Assembly: GCA_963920665.1 (NCBI GenBank)
Contig: OY987271.1
Span: forward strand, 3,970,501 to 4,034,500
Reading direction: 5' to 3'
Source: Straminergon stramineum
Taxonomy: Eukaryota > Streptophyta > Bryopsida > Hypnales > Calliergonaceae
DNA: 64,000 bases
The notes under the pieces were generated by a model. It was not told where the DNA came from. It saw only the letters and a program-made list of their open reading frames with translations, and searched no databases. The stretch's first letter is position 1. Each line of letters starts with the position of its first letter. The position numbers and the translations under genes were made by a program. This document shows, one piece after another, positions 10,857 through 22,267 of the stretch.

Positions 10857-13800
10857 AATATCCTTGTTTGAATTTCTTTGAAATTTTGGGCATTGAAATT
10901 TTTATTTATTTATTATGAAAAATATTTCTCTTGTAGAATAGTTTCATATCTACAAAGAAAGCTTTTATTCATTCCATTATGGTTTGGTAGGTGATAAATA
11001 TTTCACTATATGAGCAATCAAGGAATTTCCAAGAAAAACTTTGCATGGGCTACTTTGAACATTATTATCTTGGAGATGCTAAGGAGATAGGCTTTGAAAG
11101 TTGGTGGAGAAGTAGACAAACAAATTAGATAGAAGATTTTCTAATTGAAGGTTAAAAAGAGATTCTAAATATGTCCATTGTACTTTGTTTTCAATCAACA
11201 TGTTTTGTTTTATGATAGGTTAGCTTAAGCATTGCAAAGAATTTGAGGCTTCTGAAGGCTTGCTTGATTGTATAATAACAAACTTACAACACATTTAGAC
11301 AAAACTTCCATTTTTGAAAAAAGAAAGGATATTGTTTTGTTTTTAAAAATATACGGATCAAATCTACTTTTCCAAGACAATTTAAAGGCACAAGCAAAAC
11401 ATCTCATTTGGATATATTCTACTACTAAAGTCATAAGCTCGTAAAAATTTTGAATTTACAAATTATTGGTCTAGTTGTAGCTCTAGCCATGTAGCATGGC
11501 CCAAACACAAGTAGTTGGCGACCTTTCATTCACCTTAGCAATGATGCTTTATTTGAATGGATTGACTCCAAACTCAAGGCCTTTTGAATACCTTGAGTAT
11601 AAACTTTTGCTTGAACACAAACTCTTTAGAAATAAGGATTGGTTGGCCTTTGTGGACTAATTATTTGTCTTGGAATATTTCTAGAAAAAAATGGAAAGAA
11701 TAGTGAAAGTAACATCTAATCCATTTTGCTTTAAAGTTTTCATTCCCTTATGGACATAGTCATCAATTTTGGAAGTTGGGAAGAAAAAAGGGTCAAAAAC
11801 ATTATGTTCACTTTTAGTACATTGAAAATTCTAAATTTCACTTTGTGTTAAAGGACACATATACAATAAGGACATTTTTAAGATCTTCTACTCTAAAAAT
11901 CCTTAATCTAACTAGAATATTTTAGACAAAAGTTAGATGTGCTAAAAAATGACTTCTTTAGGTTCTTTGAAATTTACATTTAAGAAAAATAAATGAGACT
12001 TGACTTTTAGAAATTATCCATCTAATCGAATGTGAAAAACACTTTACAAACCTTTTTCAAATCATATTGGAAGCATTTAACTTAAAATTAATTGAAATTA
12101 GAATTCCTAATTTAGTATATGAATTTTATACATTGTTTCGGTATTATATATTTGATTTATTATATATATACTTATAGAAGCAAAGACCTTCATCATACCA
12201 ATGATGAGACTATAACTATAAGACAATTTCTAACAAAACAAAATTATTAAAAGGATTTATAGACAACATTGTCAAAAAGATTAATCATAAAAAAAATAAA
12301 ACATGTTACATGCATGATGCAACTCATAAAGAGATCTCTCTATAATCACTTACTTTTATATGTTGAGTGAGTCTAGGGGTGTTACCTTGACCCTTTCTCT
12401 TTTTTGTACCATGGAAGTAAAAAAATTCCACTTGTTTATATTTCTTGGTAGACCACCAAGAATAAAAATATTATTGAAGTAGGCTTCACCAAAACCATTG
12501 TCCCCTATAGTATGCAACCATTGCTTAGATGTGATTACGAAATTTTTTATAAATAAAAGTTTAATCAAACAATTGGAGCAAAAGATGAAGGCATGCAACA
12601 ATGAATTCTTTATGTAAAAAAACAAATGTCTAGCATATTGGATAAAAATTGCACCAAACTAGAACGGACAAAAGATTCATAATAACTAAAAGCAAACATT
12701 TGGAAGGTCCATGCTCATGACAACATTTACAAATGCAATTTTCATGACTAAACTTGTGATCCACAATGTTTACAATATGCAAAAAAGTTGTTGCTTCCAT
12801 ACAACTAAAGATGGATTGTGTATACATCCATCTCTAGTTTCTAAACATGTGAAACCTATAACAATTACATGAGGGAAATGCTTCAATTCTAATATCATAG
12901 TACTCAAAAATAGACAAACTAGAAGTGCAATCAGCCCTACTCTAAAAGCCCCTATGCACTTTGTTCACTTGCATTCCAATACCAATGTTTGTAGCTACCA
13001 TATTTAGAGTAGCATACATACATACCAGCTCTTCTAGGAGGCATTACAACTATCAATTCTTGTACTTTGTAATAGAATAGCACAATAAGAATGTTGCAAT
13101 ACGTGTCCCTCATGATTTGCCTCCTCACAAGTAACATATAGTTGAAGCATTGAAAGAGATCTTCTTGTACTTCCAAATGCATTTGATGACATTGACAAGT
13201 CAACAAATCAAATGCAAACACTATAGGTACAAATGGCAACTCAATGCACCCTAGTGCTGATCTACTCACATAAAAAAAATATAGGTTCAACAACAGTTAT
13301 TATGCCAAGGTATATTTCTTCCATTGATGATCAATTGTCTCTATATTTTTGGGTCCCTCTAGTTTTCAAGAATCTAAAATTACCATTTGGTACAAGATGC
13401 CTCAATAGATATACAAGTATCAGTATAATTTGTGGGCCAAAGAAACAAAAGACATTGTACAATTTTACTCAATTGACATGTAGTATTCTATGTTTCAAAA
13501 GACACTACCCCCTCCTCTTTCTCCCACAAGCCTTGATTTTAGTATGGAATTTGAATTCTTGTTCAAATTTTTGAGCATTCCAAATTTCAACATTTCAATG
13601 AATTGAATGAAAAAGTCTCCCTATCATTGATTTAATTGTTTGTCATAGATCTCTCCATTGCAAACATTTTAATACTTGATGATCAAATGATCATTGAAAA
13701 TTTGAAATGTTATTATAATCTATATTCTACTATAAGTTTTGAAAATAAAATTTTAATTTCTATTCTTTATAGATATGTTCTACAATTATATTGATGAATT

Positions 13801-14479
13801 AACTTTCTAAAAGATGGTGTGTTTATACTATTGTGGCTTATATTTAGCTTGTCATAAACTAATTACACCTTGAGATTTTTAATTCGAAGATTATCAGTAA
13901 CTTCATTGAACTATTTTACATCTATAATTTCAAGAATTATTAAAGGTTGTTACAAAAATTATGTTCATAATTATTGTAAATTTTTCATTTCAATTGATTG
14001 TATTATTGAATATCATATTATATAGCCTAATTTGGCACTTCATTGTTGAATTTTCTTTAAGTAATTAGTTACAAGATATACTAAGGTATTTATGTCAAAT
14101 GAGCCCATCTACAATGTGGTACACAAAATGATATTCATTAAGAAAAACATTTTGATAATTGAATGAAGAAAGCACCTATCAATTTGTATTTTATTTTATT
14201 TTCTTACATATTAATTTCAACAAAAATATATAAATATATATTATATAATGAAATTGGAAATATATCTAAAGATCAATTTTAAATAATTTATTTTTAAATG
14301 TCTCAAATGTTTCTTTGAAGAAGAACATTGATTTGTAGTCATTATTTTTATTTGTAGCAATTTTTTGCATCTATGATATTTTCAAAAACAAAAACGGGAT
14401 ATTTTTCAAATTTTATTTTGCTTTTTAACGAATAGAATTACTTGAAACCACTCAAAACAATTAGGGTGAAATCACCATT
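10857..14479. other. AT-rich intergenic DNA, no gene seen
   Basis: Short minus-strand frames occur at 12356-12625, 12630-12827 and 12952-13293. The middle one has a Cys-rich segment, CICKCCHEHGPSKC. None resembles a family I know and they do not join through convincing splice sites. The rest is low-complexity AT-rich sequence, probably old transposon remains. Confidence 0.5.
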
Positions 14480-15255
14480 TTATGAATGAATGTACATAGC
14501 TATGTCAAAACATATTTTTGATGAATATATAGTGGTTCTCATAAATATTTATATACTTAAGAATTTGCCAAAACTAAGTAAGTCAGTAGATTTTTCAACA
14601 ATTTTGGACATATTGAAGTACAAATAGCATTTTTGTATAATGTGAATTTTCAAGAATTTTAGAACAATTTTTATTTTAAAAAATCTAAGGAAATTTATGA
14701 ATTAAAATTTTTTATTACAAGAATATTTTTCAAGATTTTTTGGCATGTAGAAGAAGAATTCCTTTAGGAATGTCCTAGTAAGAATTTAAAAAAATTTGAA
14801 ATTTTATTGAATGAAATATTATTGACAAGAATATGTCTCCTAATAGTTATATATATAATCTTCAAAAAAATTATACTTTGGGGGAATTTTTTGGAGTAAA
14901 ATTATCGAAATTATAACTATTGGGAGTTATGTTTTTGTCTATAATGTATTAATATTTCATTCAATGAAATTTCAAAATTTGTTAAATTGTTACCAAAAAT
15001 TTCTAAAAAGAATTGGAATTCTATGAAATAAAGAATCTTGAAAAAGGAATTGCTTATATTAACTTTTTTTTCACTAATAATTTTTTAAAATTTTTCATGG
15101 ATTAAAAAAACCTGAAAATTTATTTTATACAAGTGTATTATTGCATATATATGTCCAAATTTTGTTGAAATTCTTTTATTACTCAATTAGCTATGGCAAT
15201 TTTTGCAAATGTGAAACATTATGAGAATCACTATAGAATTATTTATTCATAATGT
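14480..15255. mobile_element. Long foldback inverted repeat, about 770 bp
   Basis: The left arm (about 14480-14860) is roughly the reverse complement of the right arm (about 14890-15255). Examples are ATAGTGGTTCTCATAA near 14529 against TTATGAGAATCACTAT near 15217, and TTGAATGAAATATTA near 14807 against TAATATTTCATTCAA near 14949. The centre lies near 14875. The arms have diverged and no target duplication is clear. This fits an old foldback or MITE-type transposon with no coding capacity. Confidence 0.65.
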
Positions 15256-16048
15256 ATATATCCATGGATACCAATATCTTCCCTTATGATTTCCATCACA
15301 ATCTCAAATTTTGCTAAAGGAGGGTTATTATTTAGAATATTACCTTCTCTAGAGGCTCACTTCAACATTCCCTAAGAAATATCTAATTAAATTTGACAAA
15401 TATGATTTGACAAGTGTTTAATACTAGAAAGATTTTCTTTTTCCCAAACAAAAAAATTCTTTGAAATAATATCCTACAAAATATGGCATGTGTTTTTAGA
15501 TTACTTTTTATTTATAAAAAAATGGTATGTGAACTTTAATACATTGCTTTATATCAACTTACATAAGATAATCTTACATCATGAAGGACTTTGAGATCAT
15601 ATAATTACACCTAATAGTATCCAAATAAGCAAATGTCCATAAAAATGATATTTTTTGAATTTGAAACCAAGGAATGAAATGAGTTTTGTAAAGTTTAGTT
15701 TTGACTCCAATTGGGAAATTTGGAAAATCTTAAAATTGAACTTTGGACTTACAACCATGGTTTGTTGATTTTATAATTTTAGAATGACATGGTAACTTTG
15801 GATAATATCATTGTGTTCTACACAACAAAATACACCTAAGCTGAAAATTTCAGAATTTTTTTGTTTAGCATATTTGGTATTTGGTATCAATAATCTTCAC
15901 TTTTTTCTTGAAAAACTAATGATAATTTCAAATTTTCACAAAAAAAATCTGTAAATCTTCTCACTATATAAGACATGGAATTTCATCTCTGAAAAGTAAA
16001 TTTAAAAAACTTCTTCCTTATTGAGTTGAAAAATGGCATCAAATACAC

Positions 16049-16270
16049 TAAATAGTGAAATTAGGTTGCCCCACACTATATAAATACTTAGTATTACATT
16101 ACAAGAATGCACTACTTTTGAATTAGGTGTTGTTGTAATTGGAACTCATGAACCTTCATTTGTACAAATGGAAATATATGTAGAAATTTTTGTTGACCTT
16201 GATGGCTTGTAAAATACCTTTGGGGGGTTAAGACAATCTAATTGTTAAGGCAACCTAATTTCACTATTTA
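16049..16270. mobile_element. 222-bp MITE with perfect 22-bp terminal inverted repeats
   Basis: The left terminus TAAATAGTGAAATTAGGTTG plus CC (16049-16070) is matched exactly by its reverse complement at 16249-16270. The interior is noncoding. The flanks give no clear target duplication, so the superfamily is not assigned. Confidence 0.75.
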
Positions 16271-17488
16271 ATATAGAGAGAAGAATTGTAAAGCTTGAAT
16301 CCATGGGCATGCAAGCCCGCTCTATGGAGGATTAAAATCCATTATTTTGAATTCCTATGAATAAATTATGAATTTTCAAAAGAATAAAAATAAATATACC
16401 CAAAACCAACCCAAGAGTCTCAGATATAGAGGCGATGCATTTTAGGCAAGAATATGTAGGGGTCTCATTTAGATGGAGTTCCTTTATACAGTCACAAGTA
16501 AAAATTAACTCAAGATGGAGTTACTATATAGAGTTACCAGGGAACTTATTAATTTCAGGAATGTAGGACTGTGTAACTTACAGTAAACCTGGGGCTTTCA
16601 AGTTTGGCTTCAGTTCAGGGAATTTTTGCAAAGGAATATTCTCAAGAGAATCTTTTCCACAACTTCTGTGAGTTGTGGACAAGAGTGTGTTTTTCTCATC
16701 ACTTAAGGTAGTCTGCTCTTAAAGCCACCTTTTAAGGGCTGGTTGGCCTTTTCGATGGTTCTCAGATGCACGAAATTATTTTATTTTTCTTATTTTTCAC
16801 TTGAAGAAAAATTGATGTGGAATCTAACCCAAGTGGTTTCATATTTTTCGGAGCATTTTTGAATTACTTATGAATTTCTAAAGAATTTTGCCATAGCTAC
16901 CTATTTATGATAGTAGGCCTTACAAAACCCACACATACATAGTCTGAAAAAAGATATGGCTTCACCAAAAACAAGCACTGCTGCATGTAGAAAGTAATAG
17001 ACAAGGTTTCAAAATGTGACCTTTACTAAACTTATCTCTGAAAGGGCCAAGGCCTATTTTTTGACAAAAATCACTAGGAAATTGTCATTTTTGTTGCATT
17101 CATTTAAGAAAAAAAAATTAAAATTAAAAAATCTAACCATAGGATCTTGCACTATACTTGTATGAGATCACGTGGTAAAATTTTTTACCAAGTTTGACTA
17201 TATTGATTGGAAAATATTAGCATTCAAAGTTCTCGGGGAATTTTTTTTGGAATTCAAGGAAACATTTCAAAAATGGACCCACCTTGGCTCTTATTCCATC
17301 CACGAGCAAATTATAAAGAAACATTTGACAAATGCTAGACCGCTCTAACATCATTCATAAAACATTCTATGCTTAGTTGACATATCCATTTTACAACCTC
17401 TTAATGTCAATTTCAAACCCTAGCTAGCAGGCTAGGGTCAGTCTAAAGAAGAGGGTCAGAAAGAGGGTCGGAATTACAACAGACTACT
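16271..17488. other. Intergenic DNA, no gene seen
   Basis: The composition is slightly less AT-rich than the surrounding sequence, but no frame shows domain motifs or splice structure. I see nothing functional in it. Confidence 0.5.
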
Positions 17489-17492
17489 ATAA

Positions 17493-18129
17493 CCCCTAAA
17501 TGCCTAAAGCACCAAATTTTGGTGTTTTGAAAATTTTGAAGTTAAGTAAAATCCAACCAAATTGCTATTATTAGTAGTTTATATTTTTGGAGAACTCTTT
17601 TTGAAGTCTAGTTTTAGGATCAAAAAGCTAATCTTAAAAATGAAGGATTATAAATTTTCTATTCAAGATTTTGTGCAAGGATGCCCATTGCAATCTTGAC
17701 TTCCTATAGTGTTGAGGGCTCTTGGAAATGAGCCTCACATACACTAGATCTTAGACGGAAAATCACTTTAGAAATTCATTTAAAAAAATTGTAGACTAGA
17801 TTTTGAAAAAATGTAAATTGATTGAGGTTGTGCATGCTACGCCCTATAATCTCATATTTTTTAGTGACCAACTTTTTAGAGTTGACATACAAAAAGAGAA
17901 TTGAAAAATTTTCATAGTTTTAACACCCTCATGATCAAACATTATAATCTTTCAATTTGTATGTGATATTGTTATGTTTTCTTTTCCTATGTAATCTCTA
18001 ACATGTCTAGTTTGAATTTGTACATTTACATTTCAAAAGAAATTGGAACAACTTATGAAAATGTTGACTTTTTTGCTCAATTTAGAGCAAATTTCAAGAA
18101 GCTCCAAATAGGCCTTGGGCATTTAGAGG
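17493..18129. mobile_element. 637-bp inverted-terminus element, ACCCCTAAA family, copy 1
   Basis: The left end reads ATAACCCCTAAATGCC and the right end GGGCATTTAGAGGTTAA, giving short terminal inverted repeats. The right end is bounded by TTAA (18130-18133) and the left by ATAA. The interior is nearly the same, in the same orientation, as the copy at 28264-28901, so the two ends define a discrete mobile unit. There is no transposase. A TA or TTAA target site points to Tc1/mariner-like or piggyBac-like mobility; the left flank favours TA. Confidence 0.8.
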
Positions 18130-18133
18130 TTAA

Positions 18134-18412
18134 GGTGGGTATCCTTAGAACCGTTGCTTTTTGCTATAATTATGCCTAGTTATTAGTTATTATTATGAGA
18201 TTGGTTCACATTTCATATTTTCTTGTTGGCAAGTGAAAGGAGGTTCCAAGACACCAAAGAATGTGACATTTGGATATCACATGCAAAAGTTATGAAACAT
18301 AAAGTCTAGTTCTAAGATAGTTTCTTCCACATATGTACATAATTGATTTTGGAGATGTGCATAGAGTGAAGATGGTGGTTCAGGGTCAATGGCGCATTTT
18401 GGAGGGCCCACC
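18134..18412. mobile_element. 279-bp MITE, AGGTGGG family, copy 1
   Basis: The element reads TTAAGGTGGGTATCC at the left and GGAGGGCCCACCTTAA at the right, bounded by TTAA on both sides (18130-18133 and 18413-18416). Its interior matches, in opposite orientation, the copies at 25252-25552 and 41195-41463. A shared block is the TTGGAACCTCCTTTC-like segment, here as reverse complement near 18233-18254. The left TTAA is shared with the right end of the 637-bp element next to it, so one of the two inserted at the edge of the other. Confidence 0.8.
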
Positions 18413-18670
18413 TTAACCCTAGAAGGACCTAAAAGCCCTTTGTGGCCATATAGTACATTACGTATTTGGTGGCATTTGATCAGGAAAACATTGACTAGAT
18501 ATTTTTCAGTCCAAAATAAATTAATGATCATAATAGTACATAAATAAAAATGTAAGAAAATTCATCTATTAGACCACAATTGAAGAGTTATAAAGCTAAA
18601 TACAGTTTGTATTAGAAGGACCCCAAGGGCCTTTCAAGGGTTAAATGATGCTTTACATCTTTAGTTCCTC

Positions 18671-18895
18671 ACTATACTAAAAATTGTATTTAGTGTCACC
18701 CATGCCAACTACTTATTCAAGGCTATCATTTTGTATGAATGAAGAATATTTTTAATCAAGAGTATAGATATAAATACTATTCAAGAGGAGAATCTCTATA
18801 AACATAGTTGGTAAAAACACTCATCAACAATACAAATTTATTGCATTTTTAAATTGATTAGTATAGGTGGCACTAAATATAGTACTTAGTATAGT
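18671..18895. mobile_element. 225-bp MITE-like inverted repeat
   Basis: The left end ACTATACTAA continues to TATTTAGTGTCACCCATG. The right end, read as reverse complement, is ACTATACTAAGTACTATATT continuing to TAGTGCCACCTAT. About three quarters of the first 33 bases match. No coding capacity and no clear target duplication. Probably an old MITE. Confidence 0.6.
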
Positions 18896-21590
18896 CAAAA
18901 CCAAAATCTAGATGTAGAAGAACCCCTATTTTTAGGTTTTAAGAGTCAATGTGGATGAAGAGTACATTTATTCACAAAGATTTTTATGATACTAGAAGAA
19001 AGTACATGGGCTAAAGAAAGTACATTCAAAATTGTTTGAATAAGCATTTGAGCATGGTTCTTATTATGAAATTGTCAAAGTAACTTCTTAGAAGTGAAGA
19101 GATTTCAAAATTTTATTAGCATTGGTTTTTGGAACATTGATTGAATGGAATGTGAATTTGTAAAGTTTTGAAATTAGTTGCACAAAAAACAAACCAAGAT
19201 TCTCATGATTGAATAGAAACTAAGTATATGTTCTATAGGTTTTATGGTTGTTACACCTTAATTTCCATATAGACATTGGTGTCTTTTCAAAAGCCATCGG
19301 TATCACCAATAGCACCACTTCACATTGATGATCATTGACTCTCACCTCATTTCACACTTGTGACAATTAGTTTTAAAGTGGTGACACTATTAAGTTACTT
19401 AATGTTCCTTTATTGCATAAATGTTGCCTACATCTATTTGCAAATAATATACCAACTGGGAACAAATTACTTCTAGAGCCCTATGTCATTTGAGGTTAAA
19501 AAATTCATAACCAATTTTGCTAAGTTCCTAAAAAATATGAAATGACTGAGATAACATTACATTTGAGTTTTATTTATTTTTCAACAAAATATTATAGAAA
19601 AATATTTCAAGTAGTTTAGCTTTCCAAAATACAAACTCAATGGATAAATGGTTGCTTTATGGATAGGCTCCTACCTTGTACCATTCACATTGTAAATTTT
19701 AGAATTATATTCTATAAGTATTCTACTTATGCATAAGAAAATAGCTATTCTAAATGACTATATAGATCGCTTGTGTTTTCAATAGAAATAATCCAAGGAA
19801 TATTACACTTTATATTTAATTTTGAACTTAAAGGAGTTTAATCTATAGAGGAAGGATGGTGTTTTTCAAAAGAAATTGTTATAAATTGTCAATTTTTAGT
19901 GTAGTGTCCAAAATAAAAAATGAAAACATTTTCTTTTGAATTCCAACCATAGAAAAGAATATTAGACCAATGTGTTGATATTTGGAAAAAAATTAGGACA
20001 TTTCACCACATGGATAGCAAGATTATAACATTTGAAGTTTGAACAAGAAAGAGTTCGACAAGGATAGGGACAACATACTTTAAGCCCTCCTACAATAGAA
20101 TTTTTTCCTACATAAAAATAAAATTCACAAAATTCATTAGTTTATCTTGTTAGGTACATTCATGCAAAATTTTAGAAGCAAAGAAAGGGGCTACCTTACT
20201 CTAAATCACCTTTCAATACAAGATCAAATAATGCGACAATGCAATGGCTATTTTTTTGATGATTTCTTGTGCATTGTGAAATTTGCTTTTTAAAAATCTA
20301 AAGGGTGAAACATAGGCCCAAAATTTCAATAGTGTTTGAGGAAAATTTTTAGTATATGTAGAAATTCAAAATCATTGACTCCAAATATTGCAAGATTACA
20401 GAGTTTGAAGGTAGAAGAAAATGATTTTTTCAAAATTGCCTCAACTTAGCTAACAAAGTTTGACTCGTCTTGGAGTGTGATTTTAGAAATAAATTTCTTC
20501 ATTTTTTTGACAAATTCAATCCATATCATATTAATTACATGAATACCAAATTTCAAAAGTCGATGAGGATTTTAGCAAAAGATGCTTAAATTGTCCAAAT
20601 TTTTTGGGCAACACTTTTTTACTTGGCATTTGATTAGAATTTGTTTACTTCCCATAAAGATTGTTAGTGTATGCACCTTGTGTAAAAATTCCACAAGCAT
20701 CCATTGAAAATGGGCTTTGTAGGAGCCTACCCAAACATTTGATTGTCTATTCAATGAACAATTGTCCTTTACAAGTTAATCTACTAGACTACAACTATTC
20801 CAACTTCTAACCTTTAAAAATGGATAGGATTGACAAATCCTTCTTAAATAGATGATTCTTTTACGGATTTTATTGAAGATGCTAAAAATGGGAAATTACT
20901 ATGAAATTCTTTTTTTCATATAAACTTTTGAAAAAATAATTTTCAAAAAATACTACATCCATTTTTAGAGTTATTTTTCCATCATATTTGCCTTCCGTAT
21001 ATGATATATGGTTTCTTAGACCACAACCATCTCTACTTGGTGCATCAAGATCCTTACAAAACAATGTATTTGAGAATTATTTCATTATGAGAATTGTATC
21101 TATGATTAACTAAATGGAGTCCATAGTAACACAACAACAATGCAACACAATGAATAAAATGAAATATGATGATTATATTTAATCAACACTTCATATCAAA
21201 AATACACAACTCAATTATTTGGATAAATTTGTGGCAACTTACACATTTCTGGAAAACATACATTTCTATAAATTCAAATATAATACAATTGATTAACTTC
21301 ATTCAAATGTTGCGAGCTATTTGCTTGATGGGCAGAATTTAGACTATAAATTCTTTGCCATTAAAGTTTCCAACAACAATTCCTTATTGTTTTTTTCTCT
21401 TATTTGTTGATCACATATAAACATGAATGATCAAATTCATCAAAAGCATTTATTTTAAGAAAACAATGATTCTCTATTACATTAAAATCAATGCTTGAGT
21501 ATTTGATACATGCTAAATTATAATGCTAGAAAGTACCCATTTTGATAGGTATATATCAAATAGTTGGAAGAACCAATCTTGCCTTTTCAA
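18896..21590. other. AT-rich intergenic DNA with diverged dispersed repeats
   Basis: No gene is seen. Stretches around 19970-20080 and 20330-20610 resemble parts of the element at 30095-30642. Shared phrases include AAGATTATAACATTTGAAG and TACCAAATTTCAAAAGT. They are probably old, degraded copies of the same transposon family. Confidence 0.5.
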
Positions 21591-21599
21591 ATTTGTAAT

Positions 21600-22267
21600 A
21601 CTTCCTTGTCGACAACATTTTTGTTACAAATCAAAATTCACCATTTGGGCATATTGTGAGTAATACTATGCACTTCAAATTTTTCTTCTCACTCACTATA
21701 GACATAGTCACATACAAGTGACCATGTATAAAACATGGCTTTTGGAGGAGATTACCAACAAAATTGAATGATTGACCTTGAGCCTTGTTTATAATTATAG
21801 CAAATGTTGGAGCCCTAGGAAATTGGTGTCGGTGAAATAAAAATGGACAATTAGATTACGTGGAGATTAACAATATCCTTGGAATTAAAACTTGTATGCC
21901 TTTCTTTGTGGTCATTGCTAGCAATTTCGGCATCAATCACACATCCTTGGATGCCATGAAAAATTAATCAAGTTCCGATATACAATCCCTGTGCATGATT
22001 TAGATTTCTCAATAAAATTATCGGTAGTCTAACTTTGTATTTTCTCAAATGTTGGTAAATCCTCAAATGAACAGGCATTTTTTTATTAAATGCAACAAAA
22101 ATTCTCCAATAGAATTCATCTAACTTTGTAGGAGGAACAATATATATATATGACCAATTGTTGATCATTTCAAATTTCTTTTTTGAAGATGCAACTTGTT
22201 GCCTCTTGAATCCAAGAGTAATGTTTTGGGATATCCACATGAAGATGCATTCTTGCATTTGGATCAA
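21600..22267 (-). pseudogene. Relic of a Helitron Pif1-like helicase, C-terminal part
   Basis: Read on the minus strand, fragments occur in the order of the C-terminal helicase region of plant Helitron RepHel proteins. LPIILLRNLNHAQGLYIGT is near 22030-21968, corresponding to the conserved P(I/M)(M/I)LLRNL..GLCNGTRL motif. VIDAEIASNDHKERHT follows near 21940, then INKAQGQSF near 21790 (the INKSQGQT helicase motif), and IHGHLYV near 21735 (the SHGQLYVALSR motif). Intervening stops and frame changes show it is broken. No N-terminal Rep domain, 5' TC or 3' CTRR hairpin end was identified. The assignment rests on several ordered motifs, so it is fairly secure. Confidence 0.78.

Noticed and set aside
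12356..13574. Cluster of 65-113-codon frames on both strands, one Cys-rich
   Set aside because: No motif match, no consistent splicing between them, and AT-rich low-complexity composition.
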